DNA of 64,000 bases from contig NZ_SZNM01000005.1 in the NCBI RefSeq assembly GCF_005870085.1, forward strand, positions 124,001-188,000, given 5' to 3'. Shown here piece by piece: positions 53,276-62,232 of the stretch. Origin of the DNA: Aquibacillus sediminis (lineage in GTDB: Bacteria > Bacillota > Bacilli > Bacillales > Amphibacillaceae). Position numbers and translations under genes: made by a program. Every line of letters starts with the position of its first letter. Position 1 is the stretch's first letter. The notes beneath the pieces were generated by a model, which did not search any database, was not told the DNA's origin, and saw nothing but the letters and a program-made list of their open reading frames with translations.

Positions 53276-54673
53276 TTAAGTTCGGCGTGCAACCCCTGTT
53301 TTATAGGCAGTTTCTATAACAGCATCTCTAATTTTAGGTACAACACGGTCATTAAAAACACCAGGAATAATATATTCAGCATTTAATTCATCTTCACTAA
53401 TCGTTGATGCAATCGCTTTGGCTGCAGCTAGTTTCATATCCTCGGTAATGGCAGATGCTTTGCAATCGAGCACACCACGGAAAATACCAGGGAAGCACAA
53501 CACGTTGTTTACTTGGTTTGGATAATCAGAACGTCCTGTTGCCATTACTTTGACATAGGGACTTGCATCCTCTGGAGAAATTTCTGGATTTGGATTCGCA
53601 AGTGCAAATACAATTGGATCTGTCGCCATTTTCTTGACGTCATCCACTTTAAGTATGCCAGCAGCAGATACCCCGATAAAGATATCAGCATCTTCAATCA
53701 CAGTGGACAAGGCTCCTGTTTCATTATTTGGATTGGTATTTTCCGCGTACCAATTCCACATTTTATTGTCATAGGTTTCATCTCGTGTAATCGCACCATC
53801 ACGGTCGACACCGACTACATTTTTAGCTCCAGCATTTAGTAACATTTTCGTAATAGCAATCCCTGCAGCACCAATACCACAAACGACAATTTTAGCATCT
53901 TCTAATCGCTTTTTCGTTATTTTTAATGCATTGAAAATACCAGCTAACACAACAATTGCGGTCCCATGTTGATCATCATGGAAGACAGGTATATCTAGTT
54001 CTTCTTTTAATCTTTCTTCTATTTCAAAGCATTGTGGTGATGCGATATCCTCTAAGTTAATCCCGCCGAACGTTGGGCTAAGGGATTTTATCACGTTAAT
54101 CATTTCTTCTGTTTCATGTGAACTTAAACAAAGTGGATAGGCATTAATGTTGGCAAATTGTTTGAACAACATTGCTTTACCTTCCATCACAGGCATTGCA
54201 GCTTCGGGCTTAATTTTTCCTAACCCTAAGACCGCGGTTCCATCCGAAACAACAGCTACCGCATTATTTTTGATCGTTAAGTTGTAGGCAAGCAGTGGAT
54301 TTTCATCAATTGCTTTACTAACTCGCGCCACTTCAGGTGTATATACTTGGGATAATTGTTCACGGTTATCTATCGATAATTTCGATTTAACTTCGACTTT
54401 ACCACCTAGGTGTACAAGGAAGGTTCGGTCAGATACGTGTTTCACACTTGCTCCATTTAACGCATTAATTGCGTCAACGACTTTCTCTTGACCGCTTTCA
54501 TTATTGACACGTATGGTGACATCTCGAACGGTCAAGTCTGGACCTTCTTTAATTACGTCAATTGCGACCATGTCACCACCAGCATTCCCGATGGCTGTAG
54601 CAATTTCACCAAAGGTTGTTTGTTGTTTGTCAATCTCTAAACGTAAAATAACATGCATGTTAGAACGAGCCAT
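53276..54673 (-). CDS. NAD(P)-dependent malic enzyme with N-terminal ACT domain
   Basis: 465 residues; oxidative decarboxylation of malate to pyruvate. An ACT-type domain (about residues 5-80, [20 protein letters not shown]) precedes the catalytic part, in which [12 protein letters not shown] carries the catalytic tyrosine, [18 protein letters not shown] the lysine, and [11 protein letters not shown] the metal ligands. The NAD-binding loop is [16 protein letters not shown]. The short malic enzymes of Bacillus (about 410 residues) usually lack the ACT domain, so an amino-acid or other effector may control this one (inference). ATG has GAAAGGGATG upstream. Confidence 0.92.
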   Translation of the reverse strand: MARSNMHVILRLEIDKQQTTFGEIATAIGNAGGDMVAIDVIKEGPDLTVRDVTIRVNNESGQEKVVDAINALNGASVKHVSDRTFLVHLGGKVEVKSKLSIDNREQLSQVYTPEVARVSKAIDENPLLAYNLTIKNNAVAVVSDGTAVLGLGKIKPEAAMPVMEGKAMLFKQFANINAYPLCLSSHETEEMINVIKSLSPTFGGINLEDIASPQCFEIEERLKEELDIPVFHDDQHGTAIVVLAGIFNALKITKKRLEDAKIVVCGIGAAGIAITKMLLNAGAKNVVGVDRDGAITRDETYDNKMWNWYAENTNPNNETGALSTVIEDADIFIGVSAAGILKVDDVKKMATDPIVFALANPNPEISPEDASPYVKVMATGRSDYPNQVNNVLCFPGIFRGVLDCKASAITEDMKLAAAKAIASTISEDELNAEYIIPGVFNDRVVPKIRDAVIETAYKTGVARRT

Positions 54674-54909
54674 TTCAACATCCCTTTCATATCATTAGTA
54701 TATTAATGTTTCAAAAATAGGTCCCTCTAGTTTGTATATGCTACTTTTTCTTACTAGATGATGATCATATGATGGGAGATAGCTCTTGATGATAGGTTAG
54801 GTGAGGGCGCTTTAGAAGTTATCATTATACTAACACAGAATAAAAGTATAAAAAAGCGTTTTCTCTTGTGGTTATTATAGAAAGGTTTGGTGCTCCATCA
54901 TATACAATT

Positions 54910-55445
54910 GCTATATTATACGACATAACCAGGTCTATTTACTAACTTACATTCTGAATGAAATAAATGCTTTATCATCGTTCCGGCAGAATACTACGCT
55001 TTCCATGGGCACGGCCTCGGGCCAACACGTTGTTGGTCACGCAGGCGTTGCCACAGGACGTGGCGATCTTAGCCTACGTTCCTTAATCCACGGGTGGATC
55101 TTCAGCTCGTGCTGTTCCCATAGGACAAGGAAGGCTTCGGAAGCGATACATCACACGAAGAAAATTGGTTTGTATTTTCGAGGAGTCTCCGTATTCTGCC
55201 TCCACTTGTACTAGTTTTTCAGATTGGGATAAGTGATTAAGCTATATAAAGACATTCATTGCATACTTTATTCTAATCCAACAGTTTCTATAAAAGTGTT
55301 AAATAACAATAAAAAGACCATATATATTTATTAAACCATTTTCTATAAAAATTCAGAGTACACGAATAAGCGTAGTGTATTGCCGCAGCGACTTTTAAGC
55401 ACTCATCTTCGATAGGAAGCGGTAAGTTATGTCGTATAATACAGC
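54910..55445. repeat. Repeat element C (536 bp, MITE-like) with 20-bp ends
   Basis: Ends GCTATATTATACGACATAAC (54910-54929) and, inverted, GCTGTATTATACGACATAAC (55426-55445), one mismatch. The left half (about 54978-55203) matches A and B and contains the 54-bp module at 55035-55089; the right half is mostly deleted, leaving GTGTATTGCCGCAGCG near 55376-55391. The 69-codon frame 55005-55214 is repeat-derived. No gene is supported between 54674 and 55536. Confidence 0.8.
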
Positions 55446-55501
55446 TTGTGTTCATGTCATAACATGAATTATATTCAACATAATTTGTTTTTTAATGAAC
55501 A

Positions 55502-55532
55502 AACACCGAACCGTCGTCCTAGTTCGGTGTCT
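55502..55532 (-). terminator. Terminator of the secreted-protein gene
   Basis: ACACCGAAC / GTTCGGTGT; on the minus strand TTTGTTCATT follows. Confidence 0.65.
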
Positions 55533-55536
55533 GTTG

Positions 55537-55983
55537 TTATTCCGAAATCTTTTCTTGAAACTCGGTTAATTTTTGTTCGGATTCTTTGATATATTTTTCA
55601 AGTTCTTCCATATCAGGTTTTTCCTGTTTTCCAACAGCAATTAAAGGGTACAGACTTTCTTCAATATACGTATAATCATCTGGATACTTTTCCTCTACTT
55701 GTTCTTCAATCATATCCCAATTTTCTTCAATTGACTCGGTAATCTCATTGATCTGTCCAATGTCATCTGGAGATACATTTACCTTGCCTTGTAACTTTCC
55801 AACCTTATAAATAACGACTTCAATTCCTTTTTCTAGGTCAACCGTTTGTTCATTTGTTATATGGGAGGTAGAAACTTGTTGAGCCTCTCCATCAGCGCTA
55901 GTGGTTTCTGTGAACTGTAAGGAAGTTGTTACGGTCACACCTGCAGCAAACACAGAGGCGAAGAGGATAGTTAGTTTTTTCAT
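55537..55983 (-). CDS. Secreted acidic helical protein, unknown function
   Basis: 148 residues. Signal peptide MKKLTILFASVFAAGVTVTTS with no lipobox, cleavage likely near residue 25-33. The mature part is acidic and helical with Glu/Lys-rich heptad-like stretches (EQVEEKYPDDYTYIEESLYP, EELEKYIKESEQKLTEFQEK). A GTG at 55992 is in frame, but AAAGGAGGTG lies between it and ATG 55983 with proper spacing. I recognise no family. Confidence 0.7.
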   Translation of the reverse strand: MKKLTILFASVFAAGVTVTTSLQFTETTSADGEAQQVSTSHITNEQTVDLEKGIEVVIYKVGKLQGKVNVSPDDIGQINEITESIEENWDMIEEQVEEKYPDDYTYIEESLYPLIAVGKQEKPDMEELEKYIKESEQKLTEFQEKISE

Positions 55984-56144
55984 GATTAACACCTCCTTTG
56001 TAATAGTTGGTTAATCGTATCCTGCCACGGTGTTGAATTTTTATCCATTAATGGAACAATTTTTTCCTACTATTGGTGCGTATTTAAGAAACTATCACAA
56101 CCAATAAATATGTTATTATAAGAAAGTTAGGGGGTTATGGATTA

Positions 56145-57473
56145 ATGAAAAATTCTTTATATCTTTTTACGATTAGTATGTTCATTGTTATTTTTTCAGT
56201 GGGCGGATGTGGTACAGCGCCACAAGAGACAGAGTTGGGTGGCGGGAATGATGACGTTGAACAATCATCTCAGGCTGCTCCATCCGATCAACAAGCTGAA
56301 GAAGAGGCTGACCAAAGTACTGATAGCGATGAAGAAACTTCATCAGAAAAACAGAACTTAAAAGAACAAGAATCAGAGGAGAAAAACGGTTCAACTGAGC
56401 AACAAACAGAAGATGCCCCGCGTGATGGCCCGTTGTCAACATTAAAGGTTCATTATATCGATGTAGGGCAAGCCGATGCTGCTTTGTTAGAGTTTGACTC
56501 CTATAAGATTTTAATTGATGCTGGAGATTGGAATAGTAACAATGTGGTTAACTATTTGAATTCACAAAATATATCAGCTATTGATATCGCGATTGGCACC
56601 CACCCAGATGCCGACCATATTGGTCAACTTGACAAAGTGGTGAATCAATTTGATGTTGGAGAGGTATGGTTGTCAGGTAACACAAGTTCATCGAAGACGT
56701 TTCAACGAGTATTGTCTGCAATTGAAGCAAATGGTGTTGATTATGATGAACCACGTACTGGTGATGTATTTGATGTTGGTTCATTACAAATAGAAGTCCT
56801 TCATCCGAGTCGTATTACAGGAAAGGCAAACCAAGAATCGATTTCTTTAAAATTGACGTATGGTGAAACGGAGTTTATATTTACTGGAGATGCGGAGAAA
56901 CAACAAGAGCAGTCTATGATGCAAAGTGGTATCGATCTTGATGCCGATATTCTTCAACTTGGACATCATGGTTCAAATACCTCAACGAGCCAAGCATTTT
57001 TAGAAGCTGTTTCACCAGAAGTAGCTATATATAGCGCTGGTACTGATAATTCTTATGGTCATCCACATGTAGAAGTCGTAAATGCCGTCAAAAATTACGG
57101 TGCAACCTTATATGGTACCGATGTTCATGGAACGATTATTGTAACGACAAACGGGGTAACATATGATGTCACAACTAAAGCGGATGGTACGATCACCCCA
57201 TCAAGCAAGGGTTCTACTAGTTCTGAGCAAACAAACCAATCAGAACAAGAACCAAACTCGTCACCGTCAACGAACAATGATGGTTGTGTGGATGTAAACA
57301 GTGCAACCATGGAAGACTTACAGCAGATTATTCATATTGGACCCGCACGTGCAGAAGATTTAATACAGTTGCGACCATATGATTCCATCGATGATTTATC
57401 AAGTATTAATGGTATTGGACCATCCAGAATAGACGATATTAAATCTGAAGGAATTGCATGTATTGGAGGGTAA
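56145..57473 (+). CDS. Extracellular lipoprotein: metallo-beta-lactamase domain plus helix-hairpin-helix (ComEC/ComEA-like)
   Basis: 442 residues. Lipobox SVGGC, then a long Glu/Gln/Ser spacer (about 25-95) as a wall-spanning stalk, a metallo-beta-lactamase domain (about 98-340) with the zinc motif HPDADHIG, FTGDAEKQQE and LGHHGSNTSTS, a second Ser/Gln linker, and a C-terminal helix-hairpin-helix domain (VNSATMEDLQQIIHIGPARA). The MBL type is the one in the ComEC C-terminus; the HhH resembles ComEA. It may be a surface nuclease for DNA use (inference). A DUF3006 gene follows after 4 bases. Confidence 0.85.
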   Translation: MKNSLYLFTISMFIVIFSVGGCGTAPQETELGGGNDDVEQSSQAAPSDQQAEEEADQSTDSDEETSSEKQNLKEQESEEKNGSTEQQTEDAPRDGPLSTLKVHYIDVGQADAALLEFDSYKILIDAGDWNSNNVVNYLNSQNISAIDIAIGTHPDADHIGQLDKVVNQFDVGEVWLSGNTSSSKTFQRVLSAIEANGVDYDEPRTGDVFDVGSLQIEVLHPSRITGKANQESISLKLTYGETEFIFTGDAEKQQEQSMMQSGIDLDADILQLGHHGSNTSTSQAFLEAVSPEVAIYSAGTDNSYGHPHVEVVNAVKNYGATLYGTDVHGTIIVTTNGVTYDVTTKADGTITPSSKGSTSSEQTNQSEQEPNSSPSTNNDGCVDVNSATMEDLQQIIHIGPARAEDLIQLRPYDSIDDLSSINGIGPSRIDDIKSEGIACIGG

Positions 57474-57477
57474 TAAC

Positions 57478-57741
57478 ATGAAAGGTGTTTTAGATCGAAT
57501 TGAAGAAGATCGATACGCAGTTATTTTATTAGAAGAACATAACAGAGAAGTTATTCTTCCAAAGGATCAACTCCCGAGTGGAAGCGAGGTACATGATTGG
57601 TTTCGCATCACAATGGAAGGTGATACTGTCACGTCGATTACATTAGATGAGAAAACAACCCAAGCCGAAGAGGCAAAAACCGAGGATATGATGAAAAAAC
57701 TTCGTGCTAAAAGTAAAGGTAGCAAATTTAAACGTCGTTAA
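57478..57741 (+). CDS. DUF3006 protein, partner of the MBL lipoprotein
   Basis: 87 residues. The N-terminal GVLDRIEEDRYAVILLEEHN and VILPKDQLPSG are the DUF3006 signature, a small beta domain often encoded beside ComEC-like MBL proteins; the C-terminus is lysine-rich (KLRAKSKGSKFKRR). ATG 57478 has GAGGG 9 bases upstream and starts 4 bases after the MBL gene; an upstream in-frame ATG at 57454 is inside that gene. Cytoplasmic by sequence; role unknown. Confidence 0.85.
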   Translation: MKGVLDRIEEDRYAVILLEEHNREVILPKDQLPSGSEVHDWFRITMEGDTVTSITLDEKTTQAEEAKTEDMMKKLRAKSKGSKFKRR

Positions 57742-57770
57742 AAGAGAGTGAATTTCACTCTCTTTTTTTT
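57741..57770 (+). terminator. Terminator after the DUF3006 gene
   Basis: AAAGAGAGTGA / TCACTCTCTTT followed by TTTTT. Confidence 0.9.
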
Positions 57771-57974
57771 TACTAAAGATAGTAATATAAGCAACTCAAA
57801 CGTGTAAAATGCTAAACGATTCTAAAGTCTGTTTTCTGAAAGATTGTTGCTTTGTCACAAACAATATAGATTCAGACGTAGCTCAATATCATTACTCATA
57901 TTCACCGAATTTTTAAGTCAGATGTGTACAATTATCTAGTGCCCGTCTATATTTGAGGCGAAACTCCCTCCTAA

Positions 57975-58103
57975 TGTGCACGTTTCTTGAGTTTTTGTGT
58001 ACATTAGAATCAATTTTTAAGCTAGATGTGCACGTTTCTTAAGTTTTCGTGTACATTAAGATCAATTTTTAAGCTAGGTGTGCACGTTTCTTAAGTTTTC
58101 GTC
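57975..58103. repeat. 52-bp tandem repeat, 2.5 units
   Basis: Units start with TGTGCACGTTTCTT at 57975, 58027 and 58079 (the last partial), with GTGTACATTA in mid-unit and ATTTTTAAGCTAG at the end. A worn unit (TTTTTAAGTCAGATGTGTAC) lies near 57911. GTGCAC and GTGTAC are palindromic or nearly so. No gene is supported in 57771-58262. Confidence 0.75.
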
Positions 58104-58262
58104 TTGTATCTACGTCGTATTTTCTAGCAACTGCGACACAAAACCATTAGAAAGGAACCTTTCCAAAAGCATAGATGCAATACTACATTATGAGTTGTGA
58201 ATGGCAAATCAAATCATTACTTGATATCCTAGAAGGAAACATAATGAAGGAGATGGTCAACA

Positions 58263-59426
58263 ATGGTTCATTCATTTATAAAAAAGGAACAACAATCCTT
58301 ATTCCAATCAAGTGTACAGTTGGCAAAACAATTTGCCCAACGCGCAGATACAATAGATGAAACAGGAAAATTTCCTTTTGAAAATTTTGCAGATTTAAAG
58401 GATGCGAATTATTTATCCTTAACGGTACCAAAGAAATTTGGTGGGGAAGGTTTAACATTATATGACATGTTGGTTGTGCAAGAACAAATTGCACGAGGTG
58501 ATGGAGCGACAGGTTTATCCCTTGGCTGGCATTTAGGCATTGTTTTAGAACTAGCTGAAAATAACATGTGGGAACCAAAAACATTTGCAAGCATGTGTGA
58601 AAAAATAGTAAACGATCAAGCATTAATCAATCGAGCAGCTACAGAACCTGCAACAGGAAGTCCAACAAGGGGAGGGATGCCACAAACCACAGCTGTAAAG
58701 GAAGGGAATGAGTGGGTAATCAACGGTCGTAAAACCTTTACTTCGATGGCACCTGCTTTAGATTATTCTCTTGTTACAGCAAGAATTGACAACACGGAAG
58801 AAAAAGGTGTGTTTTTAATTGACCATCGTCAAGAAGGAATTCGTATAGAAGAAACATGGAATACCATCTCCATGAGGGGGACGAGAAGTGATGATCTTGT
58901 ATTAGAACATGTTCGAGTAGAGGCATCAGCACTTGTGGAAGATCAAGATACTCTAGCTAACAACACAACACCAAAAGCATGGCTATTACATATACCAGCT
59001 TGTTACTTAGGGATTGCTACTGCAGCAAGAGACTATGCGATAAAATTTGCAAGTGAATATAAACCAAATAGTTTGCCAGGTCCCATTAAAGAAGTCCCTG
59101 AGGTACAACGAAAAATCGGGGAAATGGAACTAGAACTATTCAAAGCAAGACAAATGTTATATGGAGTGGCAGCGCGCTGGGAAGATCAACCAGATCGTCG
59201 AGTGGAAATGGCTGGTGAACTAGGTGCAGTGAAACATATTGTCACAAACAGTGCCAATACGATTGTCGATTTGGCGATGCGAATTGTTGGGGCTCGTAGT
59301 TTAGCCAGTAACAATCCATTGCAACGTTATTATCGCGATATTCGTGCGGGTTTACATAATCCACCGATGGATGATATAGTCATTTCCTCTCTTGCTAAAC
59401 AAGCATTAGTTGATTTTAATGGATAA
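58263..59426 (+). CDS. Acyl-CoA dehydrogenase family protein
   Basis: 387-residue FAD flavoenzyme. Helical N-terminal domain, then VPKKFGGEGLTLYDMLVVQE, the FAD-side strand segment RAATEPATGSPTRGGMPQTT, the middle beta domain (EWVINGRKTFTSMAP), and the C-terminal four-helix domain with IVDLAMRIVGARSLASNNPL and YYRDIRAGLHNPPMDD. The last segment resembles the acyl-CoA dehydrogenase subgroup related to SfnB/DszC-like monooxygenases, so the substrate is uncertain. AAGGAGATGG precedes the ATG. Confidence 0.85.
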   Translation: MVHSFIKKEQQSLFQSSVQLAKQFAQRADTIDETGKFPFENFADLKDANYLSLTVPKKFGGEGLTLYDMLVVQEQIARGDGATGLSLGWHLGIVLELAENNMWEPKTFASMCEKIVNDQALINRAATEPATGSPTRGGMPQTTAVKEGNEWVINGRKTFTSMAPALDYSLVTARIDNTEEKGVFLIDHRQEGIRIEETWNTISMRGTRSDDLVLEHVRVEASALVEDQDTLANNTTPKAWLLHIPACYLGIATAARDYAIKFASEYKPNSLPGPIKEVPEVQRKIGEMELELFKARQMLYGVAARWEDQPDRRVEMAGELGAVKHIVTNSANTIVDLAMRIVGARSLASNNPLQRYYRDIRAGLHNPPMDDIVISSLAKQALVDFNG

Positions 59427-59512
59427 ACAGTAAAAGGTTTGGTTGACTAAACGATTTATTCGGTGTGTCCTACCAACCATGAAAAAGGATAATAAACGAC
59501 GGAGGAAGTGGC

Positions 59513-60082
59513 ATGAAAATCCTTAAAAAGGGGATCCTTCTATTTATCAGTGTGATGTTGGCATGGTTCGTCATTCATTCTGTTGTTATCATGATCGATG
59601 GATGGAAGGATGACCAAACGACTTCAGATGTCGGGGTGGTACTTGGGAACAAAGTCAATCAAAATGGCGAACCATCCGATCGCTTAAAAGCCCGACTTGA
59701 CAAAGCAGTGGAACTTTACGATCGAGGAAATATTAGACATATCATTGTTAGCGGTGGAACCGGGAAAGAAGGGTTTGATGAAGCGAAAGTAATGAATAAC
59801 TATTTAATCAATCAAGGTATTGCTAGAGAGGATATAACCACCGACAGTAACGGATATAATACAGAGATGACTGCTGAAAATGCCAAACAAATCATCGACC
59901 GATTAGAGATGGAAACCGTCACGGTGATCACACAATATTACCATGTGACACGAACAAAACTAGCGTTTAAGCAAGCTGGATTTAGTCATGTAGGTGGTAC
60001 GCACGCAGAAATACTAGAGTGGAGAGACCCCTATTCGATTTTCAGAGAGTTTTTTGCTTTTTATAAATACTTATTGTTTTAA
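59513..60082 (+). CDS. YdcF/SanA-like DUF218 protein
   Basis: 189 residues: one N-terminal membrane helix (about 8-28), then the DUF218 domain. Signature DVGVVLGNKVNQNGEPSDRL, HIIVSGGTGKEGFDEAKVM, SNGYNTEMTAENAKQI and VTQYYHVTRTKLAFKQAGF. Probably faces the outside. Family members affect envelope permeability, but the biochemical role is unknown. GGAGG precedes the ATG. Confidence 0.85.
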   Translation: MKILKKGILLFISVMLAWFVIHSVVIMIDGWKDDQTTSDVGVVLGNKVNQNGEPSDRLKARLDKAVELYDRGNIRHIIVSGGTGKEGFDEAKVMNNYLINQGIAREDITTDSNGYNTEMTAENAKQIIDRLEMETVTVITQYYHVTRTKLAFKQAGFSHVGGTHAEILEWRDPYSIFREFFAFYKYLLF

Positions 60083-60146
60083 TATAGAAGCGTATGGCGT
60101 ATCATACTTAACAATCTAGAAACACCCAAAAAGAAAAGAGGTTATT

Positions 60147-61268
60147 ATGCCAAACATTGTTGTAATAGGTGGAGGTATTGTTGGTGCTTCCACGGCTTAC
60201 CATTTAGTAAAACAGGGAGCAAATGTGACACTCGTTGATCGCAATGATCGTGGTCAAGCAACCGATGCTGGTGCGGGTATTATTTGTCCATGGCTCACCA
60301 ATCGAAAAAATAAATCATGGTATCGCTTAGTGGAAAATGGGGCGCATTATTACCCCAAGCTAACTCAAAGCTTGCAAGCAGATGGAGAAGCAGAAACAGG
60401 CTATGCCCAAGTTGGAGCCATTAATATTTATGACACCGAACAAAAATTAGATAATAAGTTGGAGGTCGCTCAGAACAGAAAAACGTATACGCCTGATATG
60501 GGGGAGGTAACAAAATTAAGTGCAGAAGAAACACGTCAAATTTTTCCTCCATTGTCCGATCGATTTGGAGCAGTACATATTAGTGGGGGTGCTCGAGTTA
60601 ACGGTAGTGCAGTTCGTGATGCACTGATTCGTGCTGCTAAAAAAGTTGGTATGAAATTTGTACACGGTAGTGCCTCGTTAATTTATCAAGGATCAACGGT
60701 TAATGGGGTGTTGGTAAATGGAAGTACGATCCCGGCTGATCGTGTGATTTCAACAGGAGGGGCATGGGATAACGAGTTATTAAAACCGCTTGGACTAAAC
60801 TATCAAGTGGCACCTCAAAAGGCGCAGATTGTGCATTTGCAAATGCCGAATACGGATACAAGTAATTGGCCAGTCGTGATGGCTCCTTACAATCAGTATA
60901 TGCTCACCTTTAAAAATGGAAGAGTGGTTATAGGGACGACACATGAAGATCAAGCTGGGTTTAACCATGATGTAACAGTATCTGGTATGCATGGGATCAT
61001 TGATAAAGCATTACAAGTAGCCCCAGGATTAACAGAAAGTACGTATTTAGAAACAAAGGTAGGATTCCGTCCTTTCACACCAGGTTCTTTACCTATTATT
61101 GGTCGCGTTCCACAGGTGGATGGCTTATATGTTGCGAATGGACTTGGTGCTTCAGGGTTAACGAGTGGACCATATGTTGGGGATCAGTTAGCAAAGCTTG
61201 TATTAGGTCAAGCTACCGAACTAGATTTTAAAGATTATGACGTGGCTAGTGCCATTGTTGAAAAGTAA
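60147..61268 (+). CDS. FAD-dependent oxidoreductase (DAO family)
   Basis: 373 residues. The N-terminal dinucleotide motif VVIGGGIVGASTAYHL with the acidic strand end TLVDRND binds FAD; GGARVNGSAVRDALI and the C-terminal GFRPFTPGSLPIIGRVPQ and GLGASGLTSGPYVGDQLA are typical of glycine/D-amino-acid oxidase-like enzymes (B. subtilis YurR type). Substrate unknown, an amine or amino acid by family. AAAAGAGG precedes the ATG. Confidence 0.85.
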   Translation: MPNIVVIGGGIVGASTAYHLVKQGANVTLVDRNDRGQATDAGAGIICPWLTNRKNKSWYRLVENGAHYYPKLTQSLQADGEAETGYAQVGAINIYDTEQKLDNKLEVAQNRKTYTPDMGEVTKLSAEETRQIFPPLSDRFGAVHISGGARVNGSAVRDALIRAAKKVGMKFVHGSASLIYQGSTVNGVLVNGSTIPADRVISTGGAWDNELLKPLGLNYQVAPQKAQIVHLQMPNTDTSNWPVVMAPYNQYMLTFKNGRVVIGTTHEDQAGFNHDVTVSGMHGIIDKALQVAPGLTESTYLETKVGFRPFTPGSLPIIGRVPQVDGLYVANGLGASGLTSGPYVGDQLAKLVLGQATELDFKDYDVASAIVEK

Positions 61269-61393
61269 AGTTGTCGGTTGAAAAACTAGATATGGCGTAA
61301 TGAAAGAAACATTGAAAAGCATTTCGTCACAATTCCTGCTGTTGTTCATAGTTTATTATATACGCACATGTACTGCAGACAGGAGGAAAAAAT

Positions 61394-62062
61394 ATGTATC
61401 AACATTATTATCATGGTAATGGGTACTATCAGCCAGTTAATTACACTTATCCGTATGCTTATAGTCCGCAAGTTTATGGACCTTATCATAATAATTTCTC
61501 AGCTTTTCAAGACAGGCAACAATCTGTACAAGGTCAAGCGACATGGACAGAAGGTGGCCAAACGACGCAGTGTGGAATAGCTTGGTCAACTAATCAATAC
61601 ATGACAGCTGCTGTAAGTGACAGCTCTCCCTACCAATGTGGGCAACTATTGAAAATAAAAAACTTATCACTACCAGGTGAAAGAGAAATTATTGTAACAG
61701 TAGTGGATAAGGTGGAAGGCTATCCAGCTAATAAAGTGAATCTGCATCGTCAAGCATTTCAAGCTTTAGGGGCAAACCCGTCGATTGGTGTTCTGTCGAT
61801 TGAAATCACACCTTCTCCAGAATTGGAACAAGAACGTTGGGGGAAGTATTTATTGGAAGTGACACAAGTGGCTTATCCCAATTACAATGTGACAGAATAT
61901 AATTTAGTAAGTAAAAATCAATTAACTAATCAAAGAATGAAAGAAACATATGAATATATTTTACAATCAAATCAAGAGCAGATGAAAGTGCGAGGAACTG
62001 TGACCTATAATCCAAGTACCGATCGGATTATTTCGTTTGATATAACGGAAGTAAATGATTGA
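61394..62062 (+). CDS. RlpA-like double-psi beta-barrel protein with DUF3889-like tail
   Basis: 222 residues, no classical signal peptide. A Tyr/His-rich head (MYQHYYHGNGYYQ...) is followed by a DPBB-like domain (about 48-130: GQATWTEGGQTTQCGIAWST, YMTAAVSD, REIIVTVVDKVEGYP, NLHRQAFQALG), then a C-terminal WGKYLLEVTQVAYPNYNV domain resembling DUF3889. DPBB domains of this sort act on or bind the cell wall or spore coat; the Tyr-rich head suggests a spore or surface location (inference). AGGAGG precedes the ATG. Confidence 0.7.
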   Translation: MYQHYYHGNGYYQPVNYTYPYAYSPQVYGPYHNNFSAFQDRQQSVQGQATWTEGGQTTQCGIAWSTNQYMTAAVSDSSPYQCGQLLKIKNLSLPGEREIIVTVVDKVEGYPANKVNLHRQAFQALGANPSIGVLSIEITPSPELEQERWGKYLLEVTQVAYPNYNVTEYNLVSKNQLTNQRMKETYEYILQSNQEQMKVRGTVTYNPSTDRIISFDITEVND

Positions 62063-62084
62063 GCAAACAATGATAGATTAATGG

Positions 62085-62131
62085 CAACGCATGGATGATT
62101 GGAAATGTGGGTTATCCATGCGTTGTGTTTT
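62085..62131 (+). terminator. Terminator after the DPBB gene
   Basis: CAACGCATGGAT pairs with ATCCATGCGTTG, then TGTTTTAG. Confidence 0.75.
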
Positions 62132-62232
62132 AGTTAAAGTCCTTATGCCACATCAAATTGTTGCTAAATTAGTATAACTTGATCGACCATTAGTGGTAAA
62201 ATAGAGCTATATCATAGAAAAGAGGTGCAAAG

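Noticed and set aside
58276-58623. 115-codon minus ORF opposite the acyl-CoA dehydrogenase gene
   Set aside because: Antisense shadow; the plus-strand protein is clearly conserved here.
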